Shown here: one piece after another, positions 1-9,093 of the stretch
How positions within the stretch are numbered: the first letter of the stretch is position 1
Layout: the number at the start of each line of letters is the position of its first letter
IMG/VR virus record: IMGVR_UViG_3300025122_006556
Coordinates: 1-26,663 of that record
Direction: 5' to 3' (one strand)
DNA: 26,663 nucleotides
Origin: a virus
Translations under genes and position numbers: made by a program
Notes under the pieces: model-generated
What the model was told of the DNA's origin: nothing
The model's database searches: none
What the model saw: only the letters and a program-made list of their open reading frames with translations

Positions 1-1896
1 CACGATTTGAAGCGTCGTTGGTGCTGAGGGTGTGATGTCGATTTCGATCATGATCCTATCACCCTTATCTTTTGTAAAGCCAGGTGCAAAATCACTAATA
101 TATGTCTTTTCTTCACTCACATTCACAGGAATTCGGCTATCGTCAAATGCCGCATAGGGAGATGAGAAACTTTTTGTGTCAGGAAGATAATCACCCACCA
201 CCCTCGATGTCTGTGATCCAAGCGAACCGGTGGCGCCTGTTCCTCCTTGAAACGCAGACCACCAGGTATAAGGTGAGATTGTAGCATCGGAGAAATCGTG
301 TGTAATAGTTGTATTACCCTTCAACCCCGGTGTAGTTTGGAACATATGGAATTTAGGAGGATCAACCGTACATGTAATTTTGCCATCATGTCCTGCCGAA
401 TCTTCAATACACCGCTTTAGCGAAATCATCGTTAGATTCAATCCATTCATTGGATGAGAAGAACTTACAAAGTGATTAGTCGGAAAATTTTCAACCACTG
501 CGGCAGTATATGTGCGACCAGTCCCATCGCTCGACGTCAGCGTTAACGTCTCACCTACTAGTGGCCCAGCCCCGAAAATTGCGGTGGTTTTAGCTTGTGA
601 ATTAGCAACATAAATATCGGGAACAGTGTTTGGTGTTGAAACGACACTATCAATATATCGACTACCAGACCTCAACAGCGTGGGATAATTAAACTGCGAT
701 CCGCTTAAAACAGGACCATAATCTATCATCAGTGCCTGATCGTCAAAAAATGGAGTTGATGCGTTCAGGCGACGTTGATCGGTTGATTTTGCAATTGTTG
801 GATAGGCATCACCTCCACACTGTATCTCGGGAGAAGTACGAGGTGGATTTGAAACGAAACCGCTATTAAATGATGTCTTGGCACGATCGTATAACTCACC
901 AACTTCCGCATGTGTGAGGGCGGTATCCCACCACGCGAATTCCCCGAGAGCGATGTTTCCACCTCCACCCGCGAGATCGGAATTACCGGCGTAAACGCGG
1001 GTGACCTTCTGGGCGACAAGAGGAAAGTCGGTGCCTCCAGGGGTGAAATGACCATCGGGAACACCAAGATCTTTCCCGTTAATATACAATTTGCGACCGC
1101 TCCAAGCGGCGACGTCATCGACGCCTGCGTCATTAAAATTTTCTACGGCAAGAACAATATGCATCCAGCCACGGAGCTCCGGGTATCTTATTACGCCTGC
1201 AGCTCCACAATTCCAAGTGTCAACGCGGAGGGTAGCTCCTAGATTATCTGCTAATGACAAATGAAATCCCGGCTCACCGGTTTTGCCCGCGACACCGCCG
1301 TCAACATCATACCAGAATCTCAAGACAGGTGTGCGGACCGCATTGTCATATGCAAACAACTGCACATCTTGATGGGGTAACGGACCGAACGGGATAGGGA
1401 CGGGCCAATTGTCAAGGAAGCGACACCACATAGAGACAGTAAATCCCTGGGCAACCCGCTTCAAGGCCGCTGGGGCGGACGCGCTGCCAACAGCGTCCCA
1501 AGTTTGTATAATGTTTTCTAGATATGTCTGAAAGCGCTGGGCATCTCCAACGGCAAGCACATCTTTTCTTGCATAATTTCTGCCACGCATCCACGACTCA
1601 TCAGGGAGTCGCGAGCTGGTAAGACTAATTCCGTCACCCTGAGTCCCCACCTGCAACGATCCGCTAATCGCAGTAGCATCCCAACCTCTGGGTGTTCCTG
1701 CAATAGGAACACCTATTATCTCGGTTGATTTTCCACCGTAAGAACTTCTCGCCTTGTTGGGAATTAAGGTATTGTTTTTTGGATATTTCGTCTCATCATC
1801 AAAACGATACCAGAAAATTAAACGATCGCGCGACACGTACGCACCGCGGTTTTCGTTTAAATCATAATCTCTTGATGCACGTCTATCTCTCTTCAT
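1..1896 (-). CDS. LamG-domain phage tail/adhesin protein, partial (3' end outside window)
   Basis: One uninterrupted frame runs from an ATG at 1896 to base 1 (632 codons) with no stop, so the C-terminus lies outside the window. The start overlaps the stop of the upstream LamG gene by an ATGA. Residues about 150-335 look like a concanavalin A/LamG jellyroll: an opening FTVSMWCRF strand, GWMHIVLAVENF, KLYINGKDLG and a closing ALGEFAWWDTALTHAEVGELY, the usual 'modest decoration, then hinge' pattern of LamG_3. Residues 449-554 are a second module beginning ETLTLTSSDGT and ending FQGGTG, shared with the neighbouring gene. LamG folds usually bind glycans, so a virion appendage or receptor-binding role is likely but inferred. 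The LamG-coding part is G+C rich (about 60% at 901-1020), unlike most of the window. Smaller minus-strand frames at 765-1133 and 1412-1712 are shadows of this gene. Confidence 0.85.
   Translation of the reverse strand, partial: MKRDRRASRDYDLNENRGAYVSRDRLIFWYRFDDETKYPKNNTLIPNKARSSYGGKSTEIIGVPIAGTPRGWDATAISGSLQVGTQGDGISLTSSRLPDESWMRGRNYARKDVLAVGDAQRFQTYLENIIQTWDAVGSASAPAALKRVAQGFTVSMWCRFLDNWPVPIPFGPLPHQDVQLFAYDNAVRTPVLRFWYDVDGGVAGKTGEPGFHLSLADNLGATLRVDTWNCGAAGVIRYPELRGWMHIVLAVENFNDAGVDDVAAWSGRKLYINGKDLGVPDGHFTPGGTDFPLVAQKVTRVYAGNSDLAGGGGNIALGEFAWWDTALTHAEVGELYDRAKTSFNSGFVSNPPRTSPEIQCGGDAYPTIAKSTDQRRLNASTPFFDDQALMIDYGPVLSGSQFNYPTLLRSGSRYIDSVVSTPNTVPDIYVANSQAKTTAIFGAGPLVGETLTLTSSDGTGRTYTAAVVENFPTNHFVSSSHPMNGLNLTMISLKRCIEDSAGHDGKITCTVDPPKFHMFQTTPGLKGNTTITHDFSDATISPYTWWSAFQGGTGATGSLGSQTSRVVGDYLPDTKSFSSPYAAFDDSRIPVNVSEEKTYISDFAPGFTKDKGDRIMIEIDITPSAPTTLQIV
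235..552 (-). repeat. Shared beta module, copy 2 (protein-level repeat)
   Basis: Residues 449-554 of the leftmost protein. It begins ETLTLTSSDGTGRTYTAAV, contains AGHDGKITCTV, then FQTTPGLKGNTTIT, and ends FQGGTG. The same order of motifs occurs at 2166-2471 in the adjacent gene (EIILTSSDGTAATYVAD, EGHAGKIKASF, YQAEPGYNGNTVIT, FAGGTG). The DGT...GNT.IT...F.GGTG pattern is one I recall from many phage structural proteins; its function is not established. Confidence 0.75.
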
Positions 1897-4091
1897 TTCT
1901 TTAACCCACCAAATGCTACCGAATCAATACCAAACACACTGTTTTCATAGCTCCAACCACAGTCAGCACTCTTTGCGTTGCGTGACGGAACACCCAAGCG
2001 ATCAGCCTTTGTAAATGTTACCTCTAACAAGTCCCGTATTTCTCTATTTGACACATAATAAAATGCATCTTCCGGTGATGTGGCATCTTCAAATGGTGCC
2101 AAACTTGCCGTGATATCAGTCATATAAGGAAGTTGTTTTACATAGGCATGCAGCGGTTTCCAAATTCCAGTCCCACCAGCAAAATTTGAAGCGGTAACAT
2201 TTGTGAGACTCGACGTGATTACAGTATTCCCGTTATATCCTGGTTCTGCTTGATACAGAGTTATTCGACCTGTGGACGGAGTCGCACCACCGTCGAAGCT
2301 TGCTTTTATCTTGCCCGCATGACCCTCGGGAGCATTTAGACAATACACCAACGTGACGTAAACACCAGCCATGGTGCCCGAATCGACGTCGAATATGTTG
2401 TTCTCCGGATCATCGTAGGTGTCGGCAACGTATGTTGCTGCGGTCCCATCTGACGACGTCAAAATAATTTCGTCACCAACAGCAGGAAAATCGTTCATTA
2501 ACAACGACCCGGTGGCCACCGCCGAAAGTGGTGCAGGTTCGTCATATTCTTCACTTGCCCCGATCATTTCGAATGGCTCAAGGGATGTCTGTCCCGGGAA
2601 ATAAAAATTACTAGAGGCAACTGATCGCTTATAAAAAACATCCTGCATCATGCCGGACGAAACTGATCCTCGCATGCCAGTGGGTTCGGGATCTTCTGCA
2701 CTACCAATAAATGTTGAGAATCCGGCAAGGGGTCTTCTCAGCGCAAACGGTTCAATTGCTCCATTAAAATCAAAGGGATCGATTGGTGATGGGTTCTCCA
2801 TGACCACCGGCCACGCCATCCTAAGTGGTTCTCCAATATAGATAGTGGGACTAAACTGGTCCATTTCAACAAAAGGATCACGCTCCACAAATAAATTTTC
2901 CAATCCATATGCTTGATGATTGAGTATATATTGGGGAACTTGCACAACTCTGAACGAATCTTCACCTATTAGTTGTTGATTGCTAGACGTTACGGTCGAA
3001 GCGATAGAGCTCGATTCAAATGTAATTGGTTGTGGCAGGCGTAAAGCATCGTCAAAGAAATCATTATTCTCTGGAGTGACGTTTATGAACCCATCGCTTG
3101 ATGACAAGAAAACTGCAGGACGGTCAGACCGGCCCATCTTAGGCGCCACAGACATTCCAAAACGCTCGAAGGTTGTTATATTGATACCTTGAAGCGTGGA
3201 CCCGTACGAACCCGTGTAAGGCGGAGTGACACTGCTCCCAATCAGGTCATAATTTCTGGTGGGTAGAAAAGCGCCAGTGCTACTGACTTCGTAGATTGCC
3301 TTAATCTCTTCCGCGGTGAGGATTGTATTCCAAACAGCAACATCCGACAGCTGGCCTTCAAATGCCCGGCTAGCGCTTCGACCACCTATACTCATCAGTG
3401 ACACTGTATCTCTGGTACCCAGTGGTATATCTACGATCATTTCAACCTCGGCACCGTCGACGTATCCTTTTGCCTGATTGTCTGATGATGACCCGTCATA
3501 CGTCACTGCAACGTGTACCCATGTATTTAAAGGAATCGTCCCGGTATCCTGTACCCAAGTATAGTTGACGCTATCCCAACTCACCCGAAACACCAGCTTC
3601 GCAAAACCTCCTGCTGTATTGCTCGTGTAAAATGCCGTTGTGGTCCAGTCAACCATGCGTCCATGATTACTTCCACCATCACCAGTTTTATAGATCCAGG
3701 CAGCTATTGTCACTTGGTTAGTACCGGTTGTACCTATAATAGCATCCCAGCCGGCGCCAATCTCTGCCATGGTATTCGTTCCATCGAACGTACAACTGGC
3801 GGCACCTTGCACATAGAGAGACTGCGATGGATATAGCGCTGTTGAAAACGCTGGACGATCGGTGGGATCGATGGCAAATGTTCCGTCACGACCATTTCCA
3901 CTGCTATCAAGCATGTCGCCATCGACAGTAGCTGCGATATCTTTGTTTAGTCGCCACCATCCCTGTAGGGATCCAGAACTCTCATATGGACCACTACCTG
4001 GCGTCTTATTTGTATGAACAGACGGAGAGAGACCGGCCCTGAACGAACCAGAAAAAAGACTATAACCGAATTTTCGAATGGCGTATGCCAT
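1893..4091 (-). CDS. LamG-domain phage tail/structural protein
   Basis: 732 residues. Residues about 45-270 form a clear LamG/concanavalin-like domain: SLQGWWRLN, DSSGNGRDGTF, VTIAAWIYKTGDG, LNTWVHVAVTYDGSS, AKGYVDGAEVE and FEGQLSDVAVWNTILTAEEI. A middle part (about 280-540) has no motif I recognise and is rich in PF-containing phrases. Residues 541-642 are the SSDGT/FAGGTG module shared with the next gene downstream, and the last 90 residues are unique. The ATG at 4091 directly follows the TAG of the 1152-residue tail gene, and the stop overlaps the next start (ATGA). No signal peptide is visible, as expected for a virion component. Probably a tail or baseplate appendage that binds carbohydrate; the target is unknown. 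Confidence 0.85.
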   Translation of the reverse strand: MAYAIRKFGYSLFSGSFRAGLSPSVHTNKTPGSGPYESSGSLQGWWRLNKDIAATVDGDMLDSSGNGRDGTFAIDPTDRPAFSTALYPSQSLYVQGAASCTFDGTNTMAEIGAGWDAIIGTTGTNQVTIAAWIYKTGDGGSNHGRMVDWTTTAFYTSNTAGGFAKLVFRVSWDSVNYTWVQDTGTIPLNTWVHVAVTYDGSSSDNQAKGYVDGAEVEMIVDIPLGTRDTVSLMSIGGRSASRAFEGQLSDVAVWNTILTAEEIKAIYEVSSTGAFLPTRNYDLIGSSVTPPYTGSYGSTLQGINITTFERFGMSVAPKMGRSDRPAVFLSSSDGFINVTPENNDFFDDALRLPQPITFESSSIASTVTSSNQQLIGEDSFRVVQVPQYILNHQAYGLENLFVERDPFVEMDQFSPTIYIGEPLRMAWPVVMENPSPIDPFDFNGAIEPFALRRPLAGFSTFIGSAEDPEPTGMRGSVSSGMMQDVFYKRSVASSNFYFPGQTSLEPFEMIGASEEYDEPAPLSAVATGSLLMNDFPAVGDEIILTSSDGTAATYVADTYDDPENNIFDVDSGTMAGVYVTLVYCLNAPEGHAGKIKASFDGGATPSTGRITLYQAEPGYNGNTVITSSLTNVTASNFAGGTGIWKPLHAYVKQLPYMTDITASLAPFEDATSPEDAFYYVSNREIRDLLEVTFTKADRLGVPSRNAKSADCGWSYENSVFGIDSVAFGGLKK
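2166..2471 (-). repeat. Shared beta module, copy 1 (protein-level repeat)
   Basis: Residues 541-642 of the 732-residue LamG protein. It pairs with the module at 235-552: both start E.x.LTSSDGT, have a G(H)GKI strand near residue 50, an EPG/TPG...GNT.IT strand and end F.GGTG. Only the protein pattern is shared; I do not see long identical DNA, so this is an old duplication or parallel acquisition rather than a recent copy. Confidence 0.75.
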
Positions 4092-7000
4092 CTAAAACCT
4101 CTTCAAAACACCAACCACCTGTTGGAGACCTAGATCAGTCTGTAAACCACGGCGATCATTCTCGCCAAGATAAATGTCCACCTGCTGATATTGCAGCTTG
4201 TTTCTTTCTAAAACATGCGATTCAATTACAAAATTCATACCTAAAAAATTCGTGCTATGCGACAGCATTCTCGCGATTAAAAATCCAATTGTTTCATCAA
4301 TCCACTTGTAAAAAGACAAGAGATTCTTGTAATTTATCTTATCGGTCAAACGCTTAAAATAAATTTCGCGGAGAGCAATGATATCTGGATAGTCTGTTGC
4401 ATAAAGTAGTTCGGGCGCACCAAGAGCATCGTTAAAGAAATCGAGTGTACCAAACAATAACATAATATCGTCATCAAGAGCTCGACAAGAGGATACCTCG
4501 ATCGAAAAACGAGTATCGTCAGTGACAGGTGTACCAAGAGGAATAGACGTGACAGGAGCTTTGAGCGCAGAAAATTCTTCGATATTTGAATCTTCAATAA
4601 AACTTAGAATTCGAATCTTGTTATCAGTACTCCGTTCATCAAATTTTGGCTCTAAAATACTAAAATTGAACTGTTCGGGCTTGAGAACCTGAATAGATGA
4701 TTTAAAGCCTGATCCAGACATGTGAAAATTATTTTGAGAATAATCGAAAATAACAATTTCACCTGCCGAATTTGATTGAGTCATTGCCTGATCACATTGT
4801 GCGTCCATGCGCATTCGTTCAAACGAACCCGTCTCCTTCGTAACAAAATTAAAATTAAGAAGTGGATCTGCAACCCCGACAGATTTAAAATTACGCACGT
4901 GCTCGAGGTTTTCCGCCAATGTCAAGTTCTTTGTCCATGCCCTGTAGCGTCCCATGGATCCTGTAAACAGCGTTGCTTTAGCGTGAGACGTAATCCCTGT
5001 AGCGTTTAACCCTGCATCATGTGAACTAAATGAACCAGTTCCAAACTGCAAAAACGAACCACTAATATTGGTAGAAACGCTACCCGACTGATAAAGATTT
5101 CCGGTGTGGAACGATGCTGTCATTGAGGCGTAGTTATAAGCAGTGAGATTTCCAAAGTTTTGTTTTCCTGCTCTTAAAAAATAGCTGGCCGTATAATCAC
5201 TCAAAATCTCTCGTCCAAATGTAACATGCCACACGTTACCATCGAAAATATTTGTCCCTGTTAACATTAACTCAATTGGCGCTTCTGGTGCGGGTGATGT
5301 AGCATCCCATGTGCCTATTGGGCGATGATATATTTTTAATGATCCAGTCATCTTCGAGTTGATTGGAGGATTTATTGCCAAACAATTTGCAATAACAGAC
5401 TCACCCGCCGATCCCGTAGTACAGACACGCCCGAGGCTCATCGTTGTTAAAAGAACCTGCTTTCTCGGTTTCACAAGAAATTCCGCGGTCCACGAACCAG
5501 ACGTGAAAAAACCATCCCATTCCAAATCAGAAATTCCGTGTGGTGGATAAAGCGATTTTTCAACCATTGTGCCCGCCGGGAATGGCACGCCGACCTCAAT
5601 GCGACTCCCACTTAAAAATGGACTATTAACAGCAGAACCGGACGAAAATGCCAGAAGCGTGCTAACCGCAGATCGATCCGTTCTTGTCTTGGTGAGTGAT
5701 AATGTTTTTGGACCACCATATTCTCTAAATCTAAACATATTTTCAGGAGCTATACCTGTAGCCCGAACAATCGACTTAACGGCATGGAGAGTTCCTTTAG
5801 ATCGAATTACGTCATTAATATTCATTAGAATACGACGCCAGATTTGAGCCTGCAAGTGCGCCAACGATGAATCAGTCGCACCGGGATCTGTTGTTATGTT
5901 TTGACCTCGCAAAAATTGCTGCACAGATGCACCCGAAAACATATTCGGAAGAACCAAACCATAATACTTGGCAAAAAACGGAATCATAATATCGGCAACA
6001 GTTCCGGTGTCGTCATAATCTAAGTGAAGCAAATTTCCAAATTGATCTATGAATAACTTAATTTCATCAAAAAACTTTGCCCACGTAAATAAAAGTGCTG
6101 CAATGAGTTGAGGGCTTCCAACTTTTCCGCCACCCGGAAAGTCAATGGTATAACTGTATAAATCACCAGTATTTGCAGCTTCGTTTAAATAGCCCTGGGC
6201 TTCTGCCTCTTCTATAAGATAATGTTGTGGAATGAGTTTCGTGATCAAATTTGGATTATTAACATCGTATACCGCAGCTGCACCAAGCAGTGAGGAGTTT
6301 AATGTTATAACATCAGGTTGTGAAGGAAAAAGCGTTGGATTGTAAAAAGGATCTTCATTAACCACTGGCACCGGAATCTGATCTTTATCACGCAAGGCAG
6401 TACTAAAATTTGTAATCTTGCCATGAAGAGAATTTCCTGAAGAATCTAAAACAACCGAATTATTACTATAGGAGCCGGTTGCTTCGTTAAACTTGTAAAA
6501 TGCCATAAGCGCCGGCTCAACATCGGTACTCCCTGATGCAACCTCTCGAATTTGTTCTTGATTTTTCTGTTCGCCATAAATTCTTACGTCATCTAGGGCT
6601 CCAGTTAATGAAGAAACAGGAGAAAATGTTGTAGACATTGTTCCCAGATAATGAGCACTGCCTGATCCCATATTAAAATTGGCACCCAAAAAATCAAGCG
6701 CACCAAAATCTGCCGTTAGAGAAGAAGACGCCGTAAGAACGCCATCTCTCCAAATCTGAAGGTATGGAAGTGTTCCAGCTGTCCGTGAAAATTGGCATGC
6801 ACAATGGGAAAACTTTTCGCCTTTCTCAAATGTAGCGCTTGCCGATATAGCCATACTTCCACTTGAGAGCAGAAAAACGAGCTCTCCTTGAGAAGAATCG
6901 GCCGATGCACTCATCGCAACCGTAAATCCGTGCGGAGGTTCTCCCGCGGATGAAGTCATTTTCTGACAAATAATTGAATTGGAGTTTATCTCTGTTGGGA

Positions 7001-7550
7001 GGTGAAGCCAAAACATAACCGAAAATGGACTCGTAGATAGATTAATCACCGGAATCCCGTCGCGGCGCTTTGAGATGGTCGGATATAAATCACCGGCACG
7101 GTCGACGATGGAAACATATGAACCTCCGTCAGAACCACCTCCGGCTGCTGCCCCCGAGAAATGTAAATACCCAATATATTTGGGCCACTGATCATAGAGA
7201 TATCGCTCATAACCTGTTAGCCCTTGCATAAACTCCTTGACTTCTTCCTTCGAGGAATCGAACGGAAAGAAATTAATCATGGTATCAAACGCAACGTTAA
7301 CCTTGCTTTGTGCAGAATCAAAAAATGTATGTTTTTCAAACCGCGTCCAATCAACCGGGAGTTGTTGAGTTGACTTGAAGGCTGTGCCAAACGAGTCCAG
7401 ATCAAGACTGCCGGTACCTAGATCAACTGATCCGGATAAAGACGCCAGACTTTCAAGTTCCACTCGCGATGATGGAGCAGCAAATTGAGTTACTGTGGCG
7501 GCACTAAACAGACCTGCGTTAGTTATTTCGCTAAATCTCTTTCTAGCCAT
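4092..7550 (-). CDS. Large tail/baseplate protein with two LamG-like domains
   Basis: 1152 residues. The N-terminal 130 residues (MARKRFSEITN onward, with LPVDWTRFEKHTFFDSAQSK) look like a virion-attachment segment. A first LamG-like domain lies at about 140-345 (PFSVMFWLHLP, LQIWRDGVL, GALDDVRIYGEQKN). A helical middle follows (TWAKFFDEIKLFIDQF, DIMIPFFAKYYGL, IWRRILMNINDVIRSKGT, AVKSIVRATGI). A second LamG-like region is at about 640-850 (SWTAEFLVKP, MGRYRAWTKNLTLAENLEHV). The C-terminal part (YFKRLTDKINYKNLLSFYKW, NFVIESHVLERNKL) is a pattern I recall from large phage structural proteins. Its place after gp6 and the DNRLRE-like gene matches that of T4 gp7/gp8, but no homology to them is claimed. 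The ATG shares one base with the upstream stop (TAATG). Likely a baseplate or peripheral tail scaffold carrying glycan-binding domains. Confidence 0.82.
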   Translation of the reverse strand: MARKRFSEITNAGLFSAATVTQFAAPSSRVELESLASLSGSVDLGTGSLDLDSFGTAFKSTQQLPVDWTRFEKHTFFDSAQSKVNVAFDTMINFFPFDSSKEEVKEFMQGLTGYERYLYDQWPKYIGYLHFSGAAAGGGSDGGSYVSIVDRAGDLYPTISKRRDGIPVINLSTSPFSVMFWLHLPTEINSNSIICQKMTSSAGEPPHGFTVAMSASADSSQGELVFLLSSGSMAISASATFEKGEKFSHCACQFSRTAGTLPYLQIWRDGVLTASSSLTADFGALDFLGANFNMGSGSAHYLGTMSTTFSPVSSLTGALDDVRIYGEQKNQEQIREVASGSTDVEPALMAFYKFNEATGSYSNNSVVLDSSGNSLHGKITNFSTALRDKDQIPVPVVNEDPFYNPTLFPSQPDVITLNSSLLGAAAVYDVNNPNLITKLIPQHYLIEEAEAQGYLNEAANTGDLYSYTIDFPGGGKVGSPQLIAALLFTWAKFFDEIKLFIDQFGNLLHLDYDDTGTVADIMIPFFAKYYGLVLPNMFSGASVQQFLRGQNITTDPGATDSSLAHLQAQIWRRILMNINDVIRSKGTLHAVKSIVRATGIAPENMFRFREYGGPKTLSLTKTRTDRSAVSTLLAFSSGSAVNSPFLSGSRIEVGVPFPAGTMVEKSLYPPHGISDLEWDGFFTSGSWTAEFLVKPRKQVLLTTMSLGRVCTTGSAGESVIANCLAINPPINSKMTGSLKIYHRPIGTWDATSPAPEAPIELMLTGTNIFDGNVWHVTFGREILSDYTASYFLRAGKQNFGNLTAYNYASMTASFHTGNLYQSGSVSTNISGSFLQFGTGSFSSHDAGLNATGITSHAKATLFTGSMGRYRAWTKNLTLAENLEHVRNFKSVGVADPLLNFNFVTKETGSFERMRMDAQCDQAMTQSNSAGEIVIFDYSQNNFHMSGSGFKSSIQVLKPEQFNFSILEPKFDERSTDNKIRILSFIEDSNIEEFSALKAPVTSIPLGTPVTDDTRFSIEVSSCRALDDDIMLLFGTLDFFNDALGAPELLYATDYPDIIALREIYFKRLTDKINYKNLLSFYKWIDETIGFLIARMLSHSTNFLGMNFVIESHVLERNKLQYQQVDIYLGENDRRGLQTDLGLQQVVGVLKRF

Positions 7551-9091
7551 TATTCCACCTTAAATCCCTGACCCACTCCCAAAAATATTTGATCTTGCCC
7601 ATAATCCTTCACAAGTAAATCAATAAGATAACTTCTGCCGGTAGGTAGCGACTGAGTTCTTAAATCAAAATACATTCCATCGGTATCGGAAGAAAGCTTT
7701 GTGCCATTGCTTGCAGTCTCAAATGGAATTACTTCTATTCCAGTATCTAGATCCCTAATTCGATAGTAAACCGATGTTAAAATTGTACTCTTTTTTCTAT
7801 AGGGAAGCTTATATGCTTTTTGAGTTTGCATCCCTCGATCTTCGACAAAAAATACAATTTTTAATATTTCGTCGGCCTGCATTTTAGAAGGCAAGGTAAC
7901 TGCTTTAAAAATTAAATCAGCGGGGCGAGACACATAGTTTGTCGAATTTGACCTCTTAATTTCTAAAGATCCTGTATGATAACCAACAGTCCCATCCGCC
8001 GAACCCCAAATTGCATCAAAAGTAACAGACCCGCTAGCGTTGATAAAATTAAGCAACTTTTCGTTTGACGAATTAACTGTTGAAGCATTAAACGATGAAA
8101 CAGCAAAAGACGCCGAATAAAGTCCGGTCACTGCCGTAGAATCAGTTCCACGACTTATTTGATGGGCTGTTATTTTTTGAGTCCAATCATCTAGTTCCAG
8201 GCATAGCGTCATACAACTATCACCGCTGATTTCAGTCGCTGCTGCTCCGGATAGAAAATTAGCCCGTGAACCTCGGACGAAATTATTTAAAAACAATGAT
8301 CCTGAGTGATCAAACACAAAATTAGCGGACGAATCACTAACACTGTCATTATAAAAAACGTGGAGTTGTGGTTTCTTAAGTGGGTTAGAAGATTGAAGGC
8401 TGGCAAAACGCTTAACAAATCTTGTTTTTGCATCCTGTTCTTCACTTCCTGTAAACGCCAATCGAAATCCATGATCTGGAATGGTGCCATCGAGAGTCGC
8501 CGATATTATTGTAGTAACATCAACAAATAAGTCTTCGTTTCCATAAACAAATTTTTGCTTGGGTGATAACGACTGAAGCGTTCCGTTTATCGATCCAGAA
8601 ACAATGTAATCTAAGTTGCTATCACCAAGTAAACCTCCCCCATTTGCGCCTGAAAGATTCCATAAAACCGCCGAACCGTTCGAGACAGACGCGGTTAAAA
8701 AATTTGCTGTGTCTAAATCGGAAAATAAAACCAAGTCTCTTCCCCACCCTTCATTAAAAGACTGTGAAAGTGGTGCGACGACAAGCGTAAAATTAGTTGG
8801 AGTTGCAGTACCGCCGACCAAATTTGACATTTTTAATTTTACTGCGAAATTATTAGAATTGAGATCGATAACCGAGCCAGTTAAATTCTTGAGTGGTTGG
8901 AGATCGAACTTGATCAATCCTCGGGAAATTTCTGCAGCACCGGTGGCACTGTTAATCATTGTTTCGTCGTACAATTTAAATAAATCTATTGTACCGGCCT
9001 GGCCTACGTTGGCATCAGTAGCTCGGAATTTCCCATCAATTATTTTGTTTGTAATATAGGTGTCTTTGCTAGCTGTATAGATCAAATACAT
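7550..9091 (-). CDS. DNRLRE-like beta-domain structural protein
   Basis: 513 residues. The N-terminus (YTASKDTYITNKIIDGK, NVGQAGTIDLFKLYDE, RGLIKFDLQPLKNL) follows the signature of DNRLRE/disaggregatase-related beta domains: a 'DTYI' strand, an 'N.G....L' strand and an 'R.LIKFDL' strand, then SFNEGWGRD in place of the usual 'W.EG' strand. Residues about 1-235 would be this domain. The rest (about 260-513) is beta-rich and unrecognised, with FFVEDRGMQTQKAYKLPYRK as its most distinctive part. It sits two bases downstream of the gp6-like gene and overlaps the next gene by one base, so it is very probably a baseplate or tail component. DNRLRE domains usually occur in extracellular adhesins; such a module here suggests surface binding, which is inference. 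Confidence 0.7.
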   Translation of the reverse strand: MYLIYTASKDTYITNKIIDGKFRATDANVGQAGTIDLFKLYDETMINSATGAAEISRGLIKFDLQPLKNLTGSVIDLNSNNFAVKLKMSNLVGGTATPTNFTLVVAPLSQSFNEGWGRDLVLFSDLDTANFLTASVSNGSAVLWNLSGANGGGLLGDSNLDYIVSGSINGTLQSLSPKQKFVYGNEDLFVDVTTIISATLDGTIPDHGFRLAFTGSEEQDAKTRFVKRFASLQSSNPLKKPQLHVFYNDSVSDSSANFVFDHSGSLFLNNFVRGSRANFLSGAAATEISGDSCMTLCLELDDWTQKITAHQISRGTDSTAVTGLYSASFAVSSFNASTVNSSNEKLLNFINASGSVTFDAIWGSADGTVGYHTGSLEIKRSNSTNYVSRPADLIFKAVTLPSKMQADEILKIVFFVEDRGMQTQKAYKLPYRKKSTILTSVYYRIRDLDTGIEVIPFETASNGTKLSSDTDGMYFDLRTQSLPTGRSYLIDLLVKDYGQDQIFLGVGQGFKVE

Positions 9092-9093
9092 GA

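Noticed and set aside
765-1133. Minus-strand frame of 122 codons in the leftmost region
   Set aside because: It lies in another frame inside the continuous 632-codon LamG frame, which has recognisable domain motifs; this is a shadow, helped by locally high G+C.
910-1242. Plus-strand frame of 110 codons
   Set aside because: Antisense to the LamG domain with no motif or ribosome site; an artefact of the G+C-rich stretch.
8616-9059. Plus-strand frame of 147 codons
   Set aside because: Antisense to the DNRLRE-like gene, low-information composition and no supporting start; the minus-strand protein explains the region.
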